Below are positions 1 through 7,760 of a stretch of DNA of 62,779 nucleotides, one piece after another. Below the pieces are notes generated by a model. That model was not told where the DNA came from, searched no databases, and worked only from the letters and a program-made list of their open reading frames with translations. Both the position numbers and the translations under genes were made by a program. The DNA is from an uncultured Verrucomicrobiales bacterium. GTDB lineage: Bacteria > Verrucomicrobiota > Verrucomicrobiia > Verrucomicrobiales > Akkermansiaceae. The stretch lies in the NCBI GenBank assembly GCA_949373085.1, contig CASICJ010000019.1, positions 1 through 62,779 of the forward strand. The letters are read 5' to 3'. Position 1 is the stretch's first letter. Each line of letters starts with the position of its first letter.

Positions 1-68
1 TCAGTCCCCAGAAAAACTTTAGAAATTAAGCTTGGAAGAGTTTGGGTTTTAAACTCTCGGGCCCTAGC

Positions 69-611
69 TCAATCTTGATAATTTTCTCCAAGAATCGCAC
101 TTAGGATATCTTCAATTTCAGCAAGCCGCCCGATTCCTTGATAACCGCAGGCGAGCTCCCCCTCGGCAGGATCAATGACGGTAACACCATCGTTTTTAAG
201 CTGGAGAAGGTTCCGTTGGGTTGCTGGATGATTCCACATTTTTCCATTCATAGCTGGCGCAACGAATTTCGGAGTCTTGGAAGGAAGAGCGAGATAAATT
301 GCTGAAAGTGGGTCTGGGGCAAGACCATTTGCAAGTTGTCCAAGGGTGTCTGCAGAAGTAGGTGCAATTAGAAAAAGATCGGCATTGTCTGCGAGTTCGA
401 TATGTCCGGGTTTCCAGGAGTTTTTTTCGTCTTCAAACGAGATCAGGACTGGCTGTCTCGAGAGAACTTGTAAGGTTAGTGGCGTGATGAATTCAGTAGC
501 AGCCCTGGTCATGACGATATGAACCCTGTGGCCTAACTTCGTGAGCTGACTCGTTAGGTCTGCGGATTTATAGGCAGCGATAGATCCGCTGATTCCAAGT
601 ACGATATTCAT
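69..611 (-). CDS. coaC: Phosphopantothenoylcysteine decarboxylase (stand-alone CoaC)
   Basis: This 180-residue flavoprotein should decarboxylate 4'-phosphopantothenoylcysteine to 4'-phosphopantetheine in cytosolic coenzyme A synthesis. Visible family marks are the N-terminal flavin-binding GISGSIAAYK (6-15), His70 in PGHIELAD matching the catalytic histidine, PAMN at 119-122, and the loop ACGYQGIGRL with Cys155. It ends where the CoaC half of the usual CoaBC fusion ends, so the synthetase (CoaB) must be a separate gene; bases 1-68 show no start for one. It overlaps gmk by ATGA (608-611), so the two are probably translationally coupled. Confidence 0.9.
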   Translation of the reverse strand: MNIVLGISGSIAAYKSADLTSQLTKLGHRVHIVMTRAATEFITPLTLQVLSRQPVLISFEDEKNSWKPGHIELADNADLFLIAPTSADTLGQLANGLAPDPLSAIYLALPSKTPKFVAPAMNGKMWNHPATQRNLLQLKNDGVTVIDPAEGELACGYQGIGRLAEIEDILSAILGENYQD

Positions 612-1213
612 TTGAGACGGGAGACACGTAGGCGCTCGGCGACGATGAGCGATTTGAAGTTGAGATAATCCTCTTCACGGGTAGCGGAAATGAGACGGTA
701 GGAATATTCGGGCCAGTGCTCCATTTCTTCGAGAGCATTTTTCATTCTGAGAACAATAACTTCCTCGGCATCAGTTCCGCGTCCGGTAAGACGGCCGCGA
801 AGTTCTTCTTCGCTAGGAGGCATGACAAAAAGGTCAATCAAGGCTTTTTTGATTTGAGTATCAGAGCAAGAGCGCACCTGATTAGCCCCTTGAACATCGA
901 TATCCATCACAACATCGGTCCCGACGGCGAGTTGATTGACGACTTCGGATTTAAGAGTGCCGTAATAGTTTTCGTGAACTTTTGCATATTCAAGAAACTC
1001 GCCGACATCGATACGTGATCGAAAGTCTTTTTTAGAGAGGAAATGGTAATCTTTGCCATCAATTTCTCCATCACGAGGAAGTCTTGTCGTGCAGGAAATA
1101 GAGTAATGAGCCTCCTTCTCGTCTGCCAAACGACGGCAAAGAGTCGTTTTTCCGGAACCTGATGGGCCCGAAACCATTAAAAGAATCCCTGTCCGAGAGG
1201 TCACAAGGAACAA
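608..1213 (-). CDS. gmk: Guanylate kinase
   Basis: Guanylate kinase phosphorylates GMP to GDP with ATP. The P-loop GPSGSGKT lies at 16-23. The GMP-binding region follows, with SCTTRLPRDGEIDGKDYHF, then VHENYYGT and the strand VVMDIDVQGA typical of the family. The start is uncertain: the listed start is a TTG at 1213, a GTG lies at 1204, and an ATG at 1177 has AGGGA eight bases upstream but would begin directly at the first beta strand. The usual length of about 200 residues favours one of the longer forms. The gene overlaps coaC by ATGA, recalling the gmk-rpoZ-coaBC order of many bacteria, here without rpoZ. Confidence 0.93.
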   Translation of the reverse strand: MFLVTSRTGILLMVSGPSGSGKTTLCRRLADEKEAHYSISCTTRLPRDGEIDGKDYHFLSKKDFRSRIDVGEFLEYAKVHENYYGTLKSEVVNQLAVGTDVVMDIDVQGANQVRSCSDTQIKKALIDLFVMPPSEEELRGRLTGRGTDAEEVIVLRMKNALEEMEHWPEYSYRLISATREEDYLNFKSLIVAERLRVSRLK

Positions 1214-1481
1214 GTTAGGGTGAGAAGTTCACTTCGTAAAGCAGCATGCTGGATTCGATACTTCTTTTCAAATGTAAATACTTTGGCATGAGTTTCGTTT
1301 ACATGATTGGGTTAGGCGGGATTTTCACTCGCTCTTATTTTTTCTGAGACACCAATTTGTGGTCGTTATTTATTTTCTACAGAAAAAGGGAATCGTGCTC
1401 TTGGAGACAGGCGCGGTTTCAGGTGGATTAATTTATACGTTTTGGAGCTGACCCTTAGGAGACATTGAGTAGACTCAGCTT

Positions 1482-3230
1482 ATGCCGACTATCGAGGTGA
1501 TGCCAGAGACTCTAGCTAGCCAAGTGGCGGCGGGAGAGGTCATCGAACGGCCTGCTAGCGTCGTTAAGGAGCTAGTTGAAAACGCCATTGATGCTGGGGC
1601 TAGAAAGATAGAGGTCGAGATCCAGCGCGGAGGGATTGCAATGCTTCGGGTTAGGGATGATGGCTGTGGAATGAGTCAGCAAGATACGGCGAAATCATTA
1701 GAGCGTCATGCTACAAGTAAACTTCGTACTTCCGATGATTTGAATGGTATTTCTACCTTGGGATTCCGGGGAGAAGCTTTACCTAGTATTGCCAGTGTTT
1801 CACGCTTCACGATGAGGAGTCGGGAAGTAGACTCGGCAGAGGGCACTGAAATTAGGGTGGATGGTGGAAAAATAGGTGAAATCCGGGCAAGTGGCTGTTC
1901 GGTGGGAACGAGTATCGAAGTAAGAGATCTTTTTTATAACGTTCCCGCCCGAAAAAAGTTCCTCAAGGCGGAATCAACCGAAGCAGCACACATTGAGCAT
2001 CAGATTCGTCTCCATGCTTTGTGCACTCCAGGGATTGGTTGGCTGCTTCGTAAGGATGGTCGGGTAGTCTTAGACTTACCGGCAACTTCGGATCGAAGGG
2101 TTCGGATCGAGGCCATGAGTGGTGGAGAATCAGGAAAGGCCCTCATAGAAGTTCCGCGCCACGAGCATCGTGGAATGGTGATTGAAGGGGCGATACTTCC
2201 AGTAGCCTTCGCGCGTCGTGGACGGAAACATCAATACGTTTTTTTGAATGGTCGCCCCGTAGAGGATTATACAATCTCGAGGGCTATTCGTGAGGCGTTT
2301 AAAGGTGGTCTTCAGGAGGGGTTCCAGCCGGCCGCATGGATGTGGATTCTTATGGATCCGGCATTGGTTGATGTGAATGTGCATCCGGCAAAGCGCGAGG
2401 TTCGCTTTGCTGAACCTGCGCAGGTTCGGATTGGTATTCTTGACGCAATTGAGGAGGCGCTCCGACCAAAGGAAGTGGCAACACCAGAGATTTTGGTGGA
2501 GCAATTCTCTCCTCTTCAGTTGGGTGGGGATGAAGTGTCAAAAGAAGTGGTTCGTGAAGATGAAGTGGCCCCGGTTTCAGCTGCGTTGAGTGTCAACACA
2601 ATCGCATGGCATCATGAAGAACAGAAGGAATTGGAAGTTACTCCAGAAGAAATCTCAAAGGCACCGGGGTTTCGAATCGTGGGCACGCTTTCGAAGCGCT
2701 ATGCGTTGTTGGAGGGAGAAGAGGGGTTAGTCCTGCTGGAGCCCCAGGCCGCTCGTGAGCGGGTTTTTTATGAGCGTCTCATCAACGATCAGGGTGAGGT
2801 TGAATCGCAAGGATTATTGGTTCCAGTTCTTCTAGAATTGGATGTTCGCGATGTTGATTTTTTGATGAGGTTTCGCGAACATTTTAATCGGGCGGGATTT
2901 ACTTTGGAGTCGTTTGGTGGTCAAACTGTGACCATTTCTGCAGCACCGTCTTTTTTAAATGAGAAAGATATTAAACGCTCACTCATCGACTTGGTAGACT
3001 TGGTGATCGAGCGAGAAGGTTCTTCTCGGGTGAAGAGACTAGCATATGAGGGTTTTGCTTCTAAGGTCTCATATATATTAGCGCGACAAGATGGTTGGAG
3101 CGAATCATCGCTGTCAGGTTTGTTGGATGATCTTTTTAAATGTGACTTACCTTACTGCGATCCAGCTGGACGTCCGACCCTTGTGCAGATCTCATTTCAG
3201 GAACTTGATCGAAAATTTGGGAAGAGTTAA
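1482..3230 (+). CDS. mutL: DNA mismatch repair protein MutL
   Basis: MutL couples mismatch recognition by MutS to strand removal. The N-terminal GHKL ATPase is clear: VAAGEVIERPASVVKEL, the ATP-binding asparagine in ELVENAIDAGA, DDGCGM and GFRGEALPSIASV. The C-terminal dimerisation domain runs from about residue 395 to 582. The endonuclease motif of non-enteric MutL, DQHA(x2)E(x4)E, reads EPQA(x2)E(x4)E at 420-431, so the aspartate and histidine are replaced, and no ACR or CPHGRP metal-ligand motif survives (the end reads CDPAGRP). Nuclease activity is therefore doubtful. AGGAG lies about 22 bases before the ATG, too far for a normal Shine-Dalgarno sequence. mutS is not in the window. Confidence 0.95.
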   Translation: MPTIEVMPETLASQVAAGEVIERPASVVKELVENAIDAGARKIEVEIQRGGIAMLRVRDDGCGMSQQDTAKSLERHATSKLRTSDDLNGISTLGFRGEALPSIASVSRFTMRSREVDSAEGTEIRVDGGKIGEIRASGCSVGTSIEVRDLFYNVPARKKFLKAESTEAAHIEHQIRLHALCTPGIGWLLRKDGRVVLDLPATSDRRVRIEAMSGGESGKALIEVPRHEHRGMVIEGAILPVAFARRGRKHQYVFLNGRPVEDYTISRAIREAFKGGLQEGFQPAAWMWILMDPALVDVNVHPAKREVRFAEPAQVRIGILDAIEEALRPKEVATPEILVEQFSPLQLGGDEVSKEVVREDEVAPVSAALSVNTIAWHHEEQKELEVTPEEISKAPGFRIVGTLSKRYALLEGEEGLVLLEPQAARERVFYERLINDQGEVESQGLLVPVLLELDVRDVDFLMRFREHFNRAGFTLESFGGQTVTISAAPSFLNEKDIKRSLIDLVDLVIEREGSSRVKRLAYEGFASKVSYILARQDGWSESSLSGLLDDLFKCDLPYCDPAGRPTLVQISFQELDRKFGKS

Positions 3231-3301
3231 TCGTCCTCTGGTTGAGCGTGATACTGGTAAGATGGAATCGAGCGAGATGGTTCTGATGAAACGAATGGAA
3301 T

Positions 3302-4120
3302 CTATTTCGCGAAAATTGAACGTAGGGTCACAGAGATAAGGAACATAGCTGCTAGGGTTGCAGCAATACTTGCGCCAGCACCGGGGAGATCGAAGTGAAT
3401 ATTCAGATAAAGTCCTAGTGCTGATCCGGTGGCACCCACTAAACCGCTTAAAGGGAAAAGGGTCTCAGGGCTTGAAATATAAGGGCGGACAATAGCCGCC
3501 GGGGTGACAATCATTCCGATTGCAAGAATACAGCCGACGGCTTGTAGCGTTGTGACGAGGACAAGAATAAGAACGGCAAACGAGGCATACTCCAGTAGGC
3601 GGGTTCGGATTCCGAGGCTTGCTGCAACTTCGGGATCGTATAGCTTGATGACGATTGCCCGTCGAAAAATGGAAAGCAAAGCGACAGCTATGATCCCCAC
3701 AATGAAGCTCATCCATAAGTCAAAATCAGAAAGTCCGAGAATATTTCCAAGAAGCCAATTCTCAAGGTCTTGATTCGATCCGATTTTTAGTAGGACCATG
3801 ATGCCAACGGCAAATGCGCCTGTGTAAAGGACGGCGAGAACGGTATCATCACTGATTTTTGTGACTCGGGACAAGAGGACCGTAAGAACCCCTATAATGA
3901 CTGCGGCAATGACGGCCCCAAAAAAGGCGCTGAGAACTCCAAGGCCAACGAAATAGGCGGCAAGTGCGACACCTGGAAGGAGGCTATGGCTAAGGGCAGT
4001 CAGTTTGAGGGGGCTTCGGTGAAGGAGGACAAAAGCGCTGGCGTATCCGTTGACGAAACCGATTATGAGTGTCGCAAGAATAGCTCTTTGGTAGAGCGGG
4101 ATGTCAAAGAGCTCGTTCAT
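3302..4120 (-). CDS. Metal-ion ABC transporter permease (ZnuB/MntB family)
   Basis: This 272-residue integral membrane protein belongs to the ABC-3 permease family that imports Zn2+, Mn2+ or Fe2+ delivered by a cluster A-I binding protein. It has seven or eight hydrophobic helices and family-typical segments such as HRSPLKLTALSHSLLPGVALA near the N-terminus and VGCILAIGMIVTPAAIV near 220. It starts at an ATG inside the end of the ATPase gene (17-base overlap), so it is the last gene of the importer operon, convergent with mutL. The metal cannot be decided from the permease alone. Confidence 0.88.
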   Translation of the reverse strand: MNELFDIPLYQRAILATLIIGFVNGYASAFVLLHRSPLKLTALSHSLLPGVALAAYFVGLGVLSAFFGAVIAAVIIGVLTVLLSRVTKISDDTVLAVLYTGAFAVGIMVLLKIGSNQDLENWLLGNILGLSDFDLWMSFIVGIIAVALLSIFRRAIVIKLYDPEVAASLGIRTRLLEYASFAVLILVLVTTLQAVGCILAIGMIVTPAAIVRPYISSPETLFPLSGLVGATGSALGLYLNIHFDLPGAGASIAATLAAMFLISVTLRSIFAK

Positions 4121-4850
4121 GCGCGTGCGGCAGGCAAGAGTAAAGAGTATGTCTCACCGACTCGCCTGCCATGACCTTGGTAGCTTCTCCAAACTCAACC
4201 TGCTGTCGGTCGAGAACAAGGGCATGGGTGAAGATCTGGGTAACACTTTCCAGTTGGTGATGGGAGGCAATAATAAGGTGGCCACTTTTCGTGAGCTCGA
4301 GGAGTGAGTCTGATAAGTGATATCGGCTCTCAATATCTAGTCCGTTAAATGGCTCATCGAGGAGTAGAACATGTGCCTCTTGAGCTAGGGCTCTGGCGAT
4401 AAAGGTCCTTTGTTGTTGCCCACCTGACAGTTGGTCGATTTGGCGATGAACAATATCACCAAGATTCATCAGGTTGATGGCTTCATCGATTTTTTCATGA
4501 TCAATTTTCCGAAACTGGCGAAGATGGCCAAGGTGTGGAAAACGTCCCATGGCAACGACGTCTTTGACTCGGATTGGAAAATTGCGTTGGTGCTGGTCGA
4601 CTTGTGGAAGGTATGCGATCTCGCGGCGAGCCTTGGTGATAGGGTTTTCACACCACTGAATATTTCCAGATTGTAAGGGAAGTAGTCCGGCAAGTATCCT
4701 GATTAAAGTGCTTTTCCCGGCCCCATTGGGACCTAGCAAAGCAAGGCGCTGACCGCAATGAATTGAAAAGTTAACTTCACGTAATGCCTCCTTTTTTCCG
4801 TAACAAAAGCCAACACCGGTGAGGTCGAGTCGATGGTGTTCGTGACTCAT
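4104..4850 (-). CDS. Metal-ion ABC transporter ATP-binding protein
   Basis: This is the nucleotide-binding subunit that energises the adjacent permease. It carries Walker A GPNGAGKST, the signature LSGGQQQR, Walker B VLLLDEP and the switch histidine in IASHH. I chose the ATG at 4850 (MSHEHHRLDL, 248 residues) over a TTG at 4865, because it lies two bases after the stop of the upstream gene and gives the usual length of ZnuC and MntB-type ATPases. It lies between the small exported protein gene and the permease gene and is probably co-transcribed with both. Confidence 0.9.
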   Translation of the reverse strand: MSHEHHRLDLTGVGFCYGKKEALREVNFSIHCGQRLALLGPNGAGKSTLIRILAGLLPLQSGNIQWCENPITKARREIAYLPQVDQHQRNFPIRVKDVVAMGRFPHLGHLRQFRKIDHEKIDEAINLMNLGDIVHRQIDQLSGGQQQRTFIARALAQEAHVLLLDEPFNGLDIESRYHLSDSLLELTKSGHLIIASHHQLESVTQIFTHALVLDRQQVEFGEATKVMAGESVRHTLYSCLPHAHERAL

Positions 4851-4852
4851 AA

Positions 4853-5269
4853 CTAGCGGTCCCAAGTGAATTTTATTTCCTCGGTGAGCTCAAGGAAGCC
4901 CCAAAGAGTATGATTCCGGTCGGGTCGGCCGTCAGGTTTCAATGTTAGGAGGATTGCTGATTCAGGGATGCCCTCTGGCCATATTGCAGTGACAGTGAAA
5001 ATAAGCTCAAGGTCTTTTGGAAGGTAGATCGTTTTGATGTCTTCACCGGCATTGAAGATCCAAGTAGTATCAGCAGCCGATACTTCAAGCGTCTTGAACG
5101 GGTGGGCAGCTTTGATCTCTAAATCTGCCTCGAGGAGGGGAGTAGCACTGCTTTTTTCAACTCTAGTTTGCTGGTAAGGTTCCTGATTAATCACCTTCGC
5201 AAGCGGCCAACCTAGGGCAGCAAGTGGGGCCAGAGGTAGAAGAGTGGCCGTGAGAGGAGATCGGGTCAT
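4853..5269 (-). CDS. Small exported or membrane-anchored protein of unknown function in the metal importer operon
   Basis: This 138-residue protein is not recognised. It has a hydrophobic N-terminus (residues 5-27, MTRSPLTATLLPLAPLAALG), which could be a signal peptide or anchor. The remainder looks like a beta-rich soluble domain with no metal-binding histidines or cysteines that stand out. The gene starts five bases after the stop of the binding protein and ends two bases before the ATPase start, so it is tightly embedded in the importer operon. It may be a periplasmic accessory of metal uptake, but that is inference from position only. Confidence 0.72.
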   Translation of the reverse strand: MTRSPLTATLLPLAPLAALGWPLAKVINQEPYQQTRVEKSSATPLLEADLEIKAAHPFKTLEVSAADTTWIFNAGEDIKTIYLPKDLELIFTVTAIWPEGIPESAILLTLKPDGRPDRNHTLWGFLELTEEIKFTWDR

Positions 5270-5274
5270 GATCT

Positions 5275-6144
5275 TTATTTTAACCCAGCAACAATACTCT
5301 CTACGTTGGCCATAATCATCGCTTGATAGCTCGGAGTGGATCCGTCCGCGATGAGAGGGTTACCAACCTTGGCGCCAGTCTGTTTCGCGATTTGTTGAAG
5401 AATCTTGGGATTTGCAGTTTGTTCAGGAAAGACCATTGGAATGGCCTCCTTGCGGAGTTGTTGAATGGCCCCGGCAAGGTGGCTTGTAGAGACTTCTCCC
5501 TGAGCACTTAGCCCCTGCACAAAACTCGCCTTAAACCCATACCCCTTACAGAAATAGCCGAAGGCAGCATGGGCGGTTACGAGGTGACGCCTTCCACGGG
5601 GAATTGAAGCGACTTGACCTTTCACCCAACGGTCTAGTTGAGTTAGGCGGGCCCGAGCAGCCTTGGAATTTGCGGCATAAATCGCTTTTCCAGCAGGATC
5701 TAGTCGAATGAGTTCCTTCTCGATGACACGAACGGCGCGCTCCATGTTACGGACGTTGTGCCACCAATGTGGATCGATCCCCCCAACTGCGTGATTTGGG
5801 CAGCAAGTGTAGATTTGATCCTCTTTAGAGACCTTTTGGGAAGGAATAGTCCGGCCTACCTCGACAATGAGCTGGTTGGGGTTTAAACTGTCCCTTAGGT
5901 CAGCAAGATAGGGTTCAAGCTTCTTTCCCGAGGCAAAAATCAATCGGGCGCTGTTCATATTTTTGATATCTGAGGCTCTTGGCTGGAATTTGTGGACATT
6001 TGCCCCGGGTTTCACGACCTCTACTACATTGAGTCGGTTACCGCCCACTTGTTTGAGGGCATCTGTAATGAGAGGATGAAGTGAAGCAACATCGAGACCA
6101 TTAGCGCCGATAATGAGGGAAATGAAAAGGGCTAGAATTTTCAT
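5275..6144 (-). CDS. Metal ABC transporter substrate-binding protein (ZnuA/MntC-like)
   Basis: A cluster A-I periplasmic binding protein that captures a divalent metal for the downstream permease and ATPase. Candidate ligands are the histidine in PGANVHKFQP, the histidine in DPHWWHN, the histidine in VTAHAAFGYF and an aspartate in ADGSTPSY. The flexible His-rich loop of typical ZnuA proteins is absent. I start it at the ATG at 6144 because MKILALFISLIIGANG is then a signal peptide; an upstream ATG at 6192 would add 16 charged residues before it. It is the first gene of a four-gene operon. Zinc or manganese are both possible. Confidence 0.88.
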   Translation of the reverse strand: MKILALFISLIIGANGLDVASLHPLITDALKQVGGNRLNVVEVVKPGANVHKFQPRASDIKNMNSARLIFASGKKLEPYLADLRDSLNPNQLIVEVGRTIPSQKVSKEDQIYTCCPNHAVGGIDPHWWHNVRNMERAVRVIEKELIRLDPAGKAIYAANSKAARARLTQLDRWVKGQVASIPRGRRHLVTAHAAFGYFCKGYGFKASFVQGLSAQGEVSTSHLAGAIQQLRKEAIPMVFPEQTANPKILQQIAKQTGAKVGNPLIADGSTPSYQAMIMANVESIVAGLK

Positions 6145-6234
6145 AATTATGAGGACGGTGCGGCAGTTGCAAAGAGAGTCAAGCCTCTTCATTCAGCATC
6201 CCGTATTTAAGAACGGAGCACCGAAAGAGGTTTC

Positions 6235-6247
6235 TTGCAAATTGTAA
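6235..6247. promoter_or_regulatory. Imperfect dyad upstream of the metal importer operon
   Basis: The bases TTGCAA-A-TTGTAA form an imperfect 13-bp inverted repeat about 90 bases before the binding protein start. Such a dyad could be an operator for a metal repressor of the Fur/Zur or MntR type. It does not match a consensus I can name, and it may be chance in A+T-rich DNA. Confidence 0.2.
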
Positions 6248-6274
6248 GGGAGGCACTTGGAAGGAGCGCAGAAA

Positions 6275-7717
6275 TTATTCTCCAGTTTTCTTCCCTTCCA
6301 ATCCTGCTTCGTCAGCTGATTTGGGAGCAGTCTCCTCGACCTTAGGTTTGTTTGGAATGGGTGGAACTTGAATGGGTGGAGTAACGGCCTCGATCTTTGG
6401 TTTGTTTTGAACTTCTTTGGGACGGGCAATCGAGGGTGGGGGCGTATTTACGCCGGGTAGCGGCGGTGGGGTGACGGCTTTATTTCCCGGAGTCGGGACA
6501 CGAATTGGAGGAGTGGCCACTGTGACAGGCTTCTTTTCCTCTTTTTTAGGCTGAATCAGTTCTCCGCGATTTTTGTTTAGAGCTCCAATTGTGGTCTCAC
6601 TTACCAAAAAGTAGCGCTTTCCGTAAGTGCTACGCATTCGGTTCACACTCGCAGATATTTCTGCGAGATTGTTGATGCGTTCCGCATAGACCGCTTTTTC
6701 CTGGACAGTCGCATCAGCTCCAACGGGCTCGGGCTTTATCGGACCGTTTAGAATCTCAATTGAGACGAAGTAGTCGACTGCTGGTGGCGGTGTTGGATTA
6801 GCTGTATCGTTCTTCTTTTCTTCTTTGGTTTCTGTCTTTTTCTCGGGAGTGATCGTGATCGAGAAGGTTGTTCCAGTGGAATCAGTCGCCTTCAGTTGAC
6901 GAGCCGCCTTTTCGTTGGCGCGCTTCTTGTAGTCTTCACTCGTGATGAGCTCCGTAAAGGTTGCTCCTGCTAATAGATTTTTTAAAACTGCCGTGTCATT
7001 GCTCTTGGTCTCTTCCTTTTCGCCGAGACCTTCGACAATAAAATCATCACGCACTGTTTCACGGGAAACGGTCCAGGATTTGAAGCTTTCATCATTTGGA
7101 GCCGTCACTTCCATTTTGACCACTCCTTCTTTCAGAGGTGTGAGGGATTTATTTATCCAATTGTCAGGGCTAGCGTTCAAAAAGCTAAAGCTTTCTTGGA
7201 CGACATAAACACCGCTTTCATCATTTGAAAGGCGAACAAAGCGACCCGCTCGACCACCTGAGCCACCCGTCGATTCACGAGTTTTACCAAGAAAAATAGT
7301 GGAAGACTCTTTGCCATCTTTTTCTAATAAGATGGTGTCAGGTTGTTCGCCATCTTCCTCAGTGGTGGGATCTAAATTGAAGCGGTCGTAATACTCGTCT
7401 GTAGCAACCACGCTCTGAGCTACCTTGGCCTCTCGCAAAGCACCGATGATTTGATTGATAGAGTCATAATTGGCTGGGAAGTCTCCCTTTTCGGATACGA
7501 CCCATCGTCCGTCGATTTTCTTTAGGGAAGCCTTATCATCACCCGAAATCACGGTGAGGCTATCAACCATTTCGATAAGATCAGAAGGAACGATTTGAGA
7601 TCCAACCTCAAGTTCCGTTTTGTTGCTGATGGAATCTGGGACACCCTTGCTGTTGAAGTAATAGAAGCCTGCGCCGATGGCGAGGATCCAAAGAATCAGA
7701 AGTTGAAGTCGTGACAT
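6275..7717 (-). CDS. DUF4340 domain-containing membrane-anchored protein
   Basis: A 480-residue protein with one N-terminal membrane helix (residues 5-21) followed by a large domain that I assign to DUF4340, with its repeated 'D-x-Y-x-x-I-N-x-I-I-G-A-L-R-E-A-K-V' type segments near 84-105. From about residue 385 the tail is proline-rich with repeats of the kind TPPIRVPTPGNK and TPPIQVPPIPNKPK, probably an extended periplasmic spacer. It is the last gene of the ABC operon and follows the GldG-like gene, the usual context of DUF4340 proteins. Its biochemical role is unknown. Confidence 0.82.
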   Translation of the reverse strand: MSRLQLLILWILAIGAGFYYFNSKGVPDSISNKTELEVGSQIVPSDLIEMVDSLTVISGDDKASLKKIDGRWVVSEKGDFPANYDSINQIIGALREAKVAQSVVATDEYYDRFNLDPTTEEDGEQPDTILLEKDGKESSTIFLGKTRESTGGSGGRAGRFVRLSNDESGVYVVQESFSFLNASPDNWINKSLTPLKEGVVKMEVTAPNDESFKSWTVSRETVRDDFIVEGLGEKEETKSNDTAVLKNLLAGATFTELITSEDYKKRANEKAARQLKATDSTGTTFSITITPEKKTETKEEKKNDTANPTPPPAVDYFVSIEILNGPIKPEPVGADATVQEKAVYAERINNLAEISASVNRMRSTYGKRYFLVSETTIGALNKNRGELIQPKKEEKKPVTVATPPIRVPTPGNKAVTPPPLPGVNTPPPSIARPKEVQNKPKIEAVTPPIQVPPIPNKPKVEETAPKSADEAGLEGKKTGE

Positions 7718-7760
7718 GTTTTCTTAGTCTGGTTCGAGGTTGATGTAATAAACTTAAAAT

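Noticed and set aside
1..68. Start of a coaB gene downstream of coaC
   Set aside because: Neither a start codon followed by an open frame nor a recognisable CoaB beginning is present in these bases.
1214..1481. Possible regulatory RNA or gene between gmk and mutL
   Set aside because: No open frame, hairpin with T run or conserved element stands out; it most likely carries the divergent promoters.
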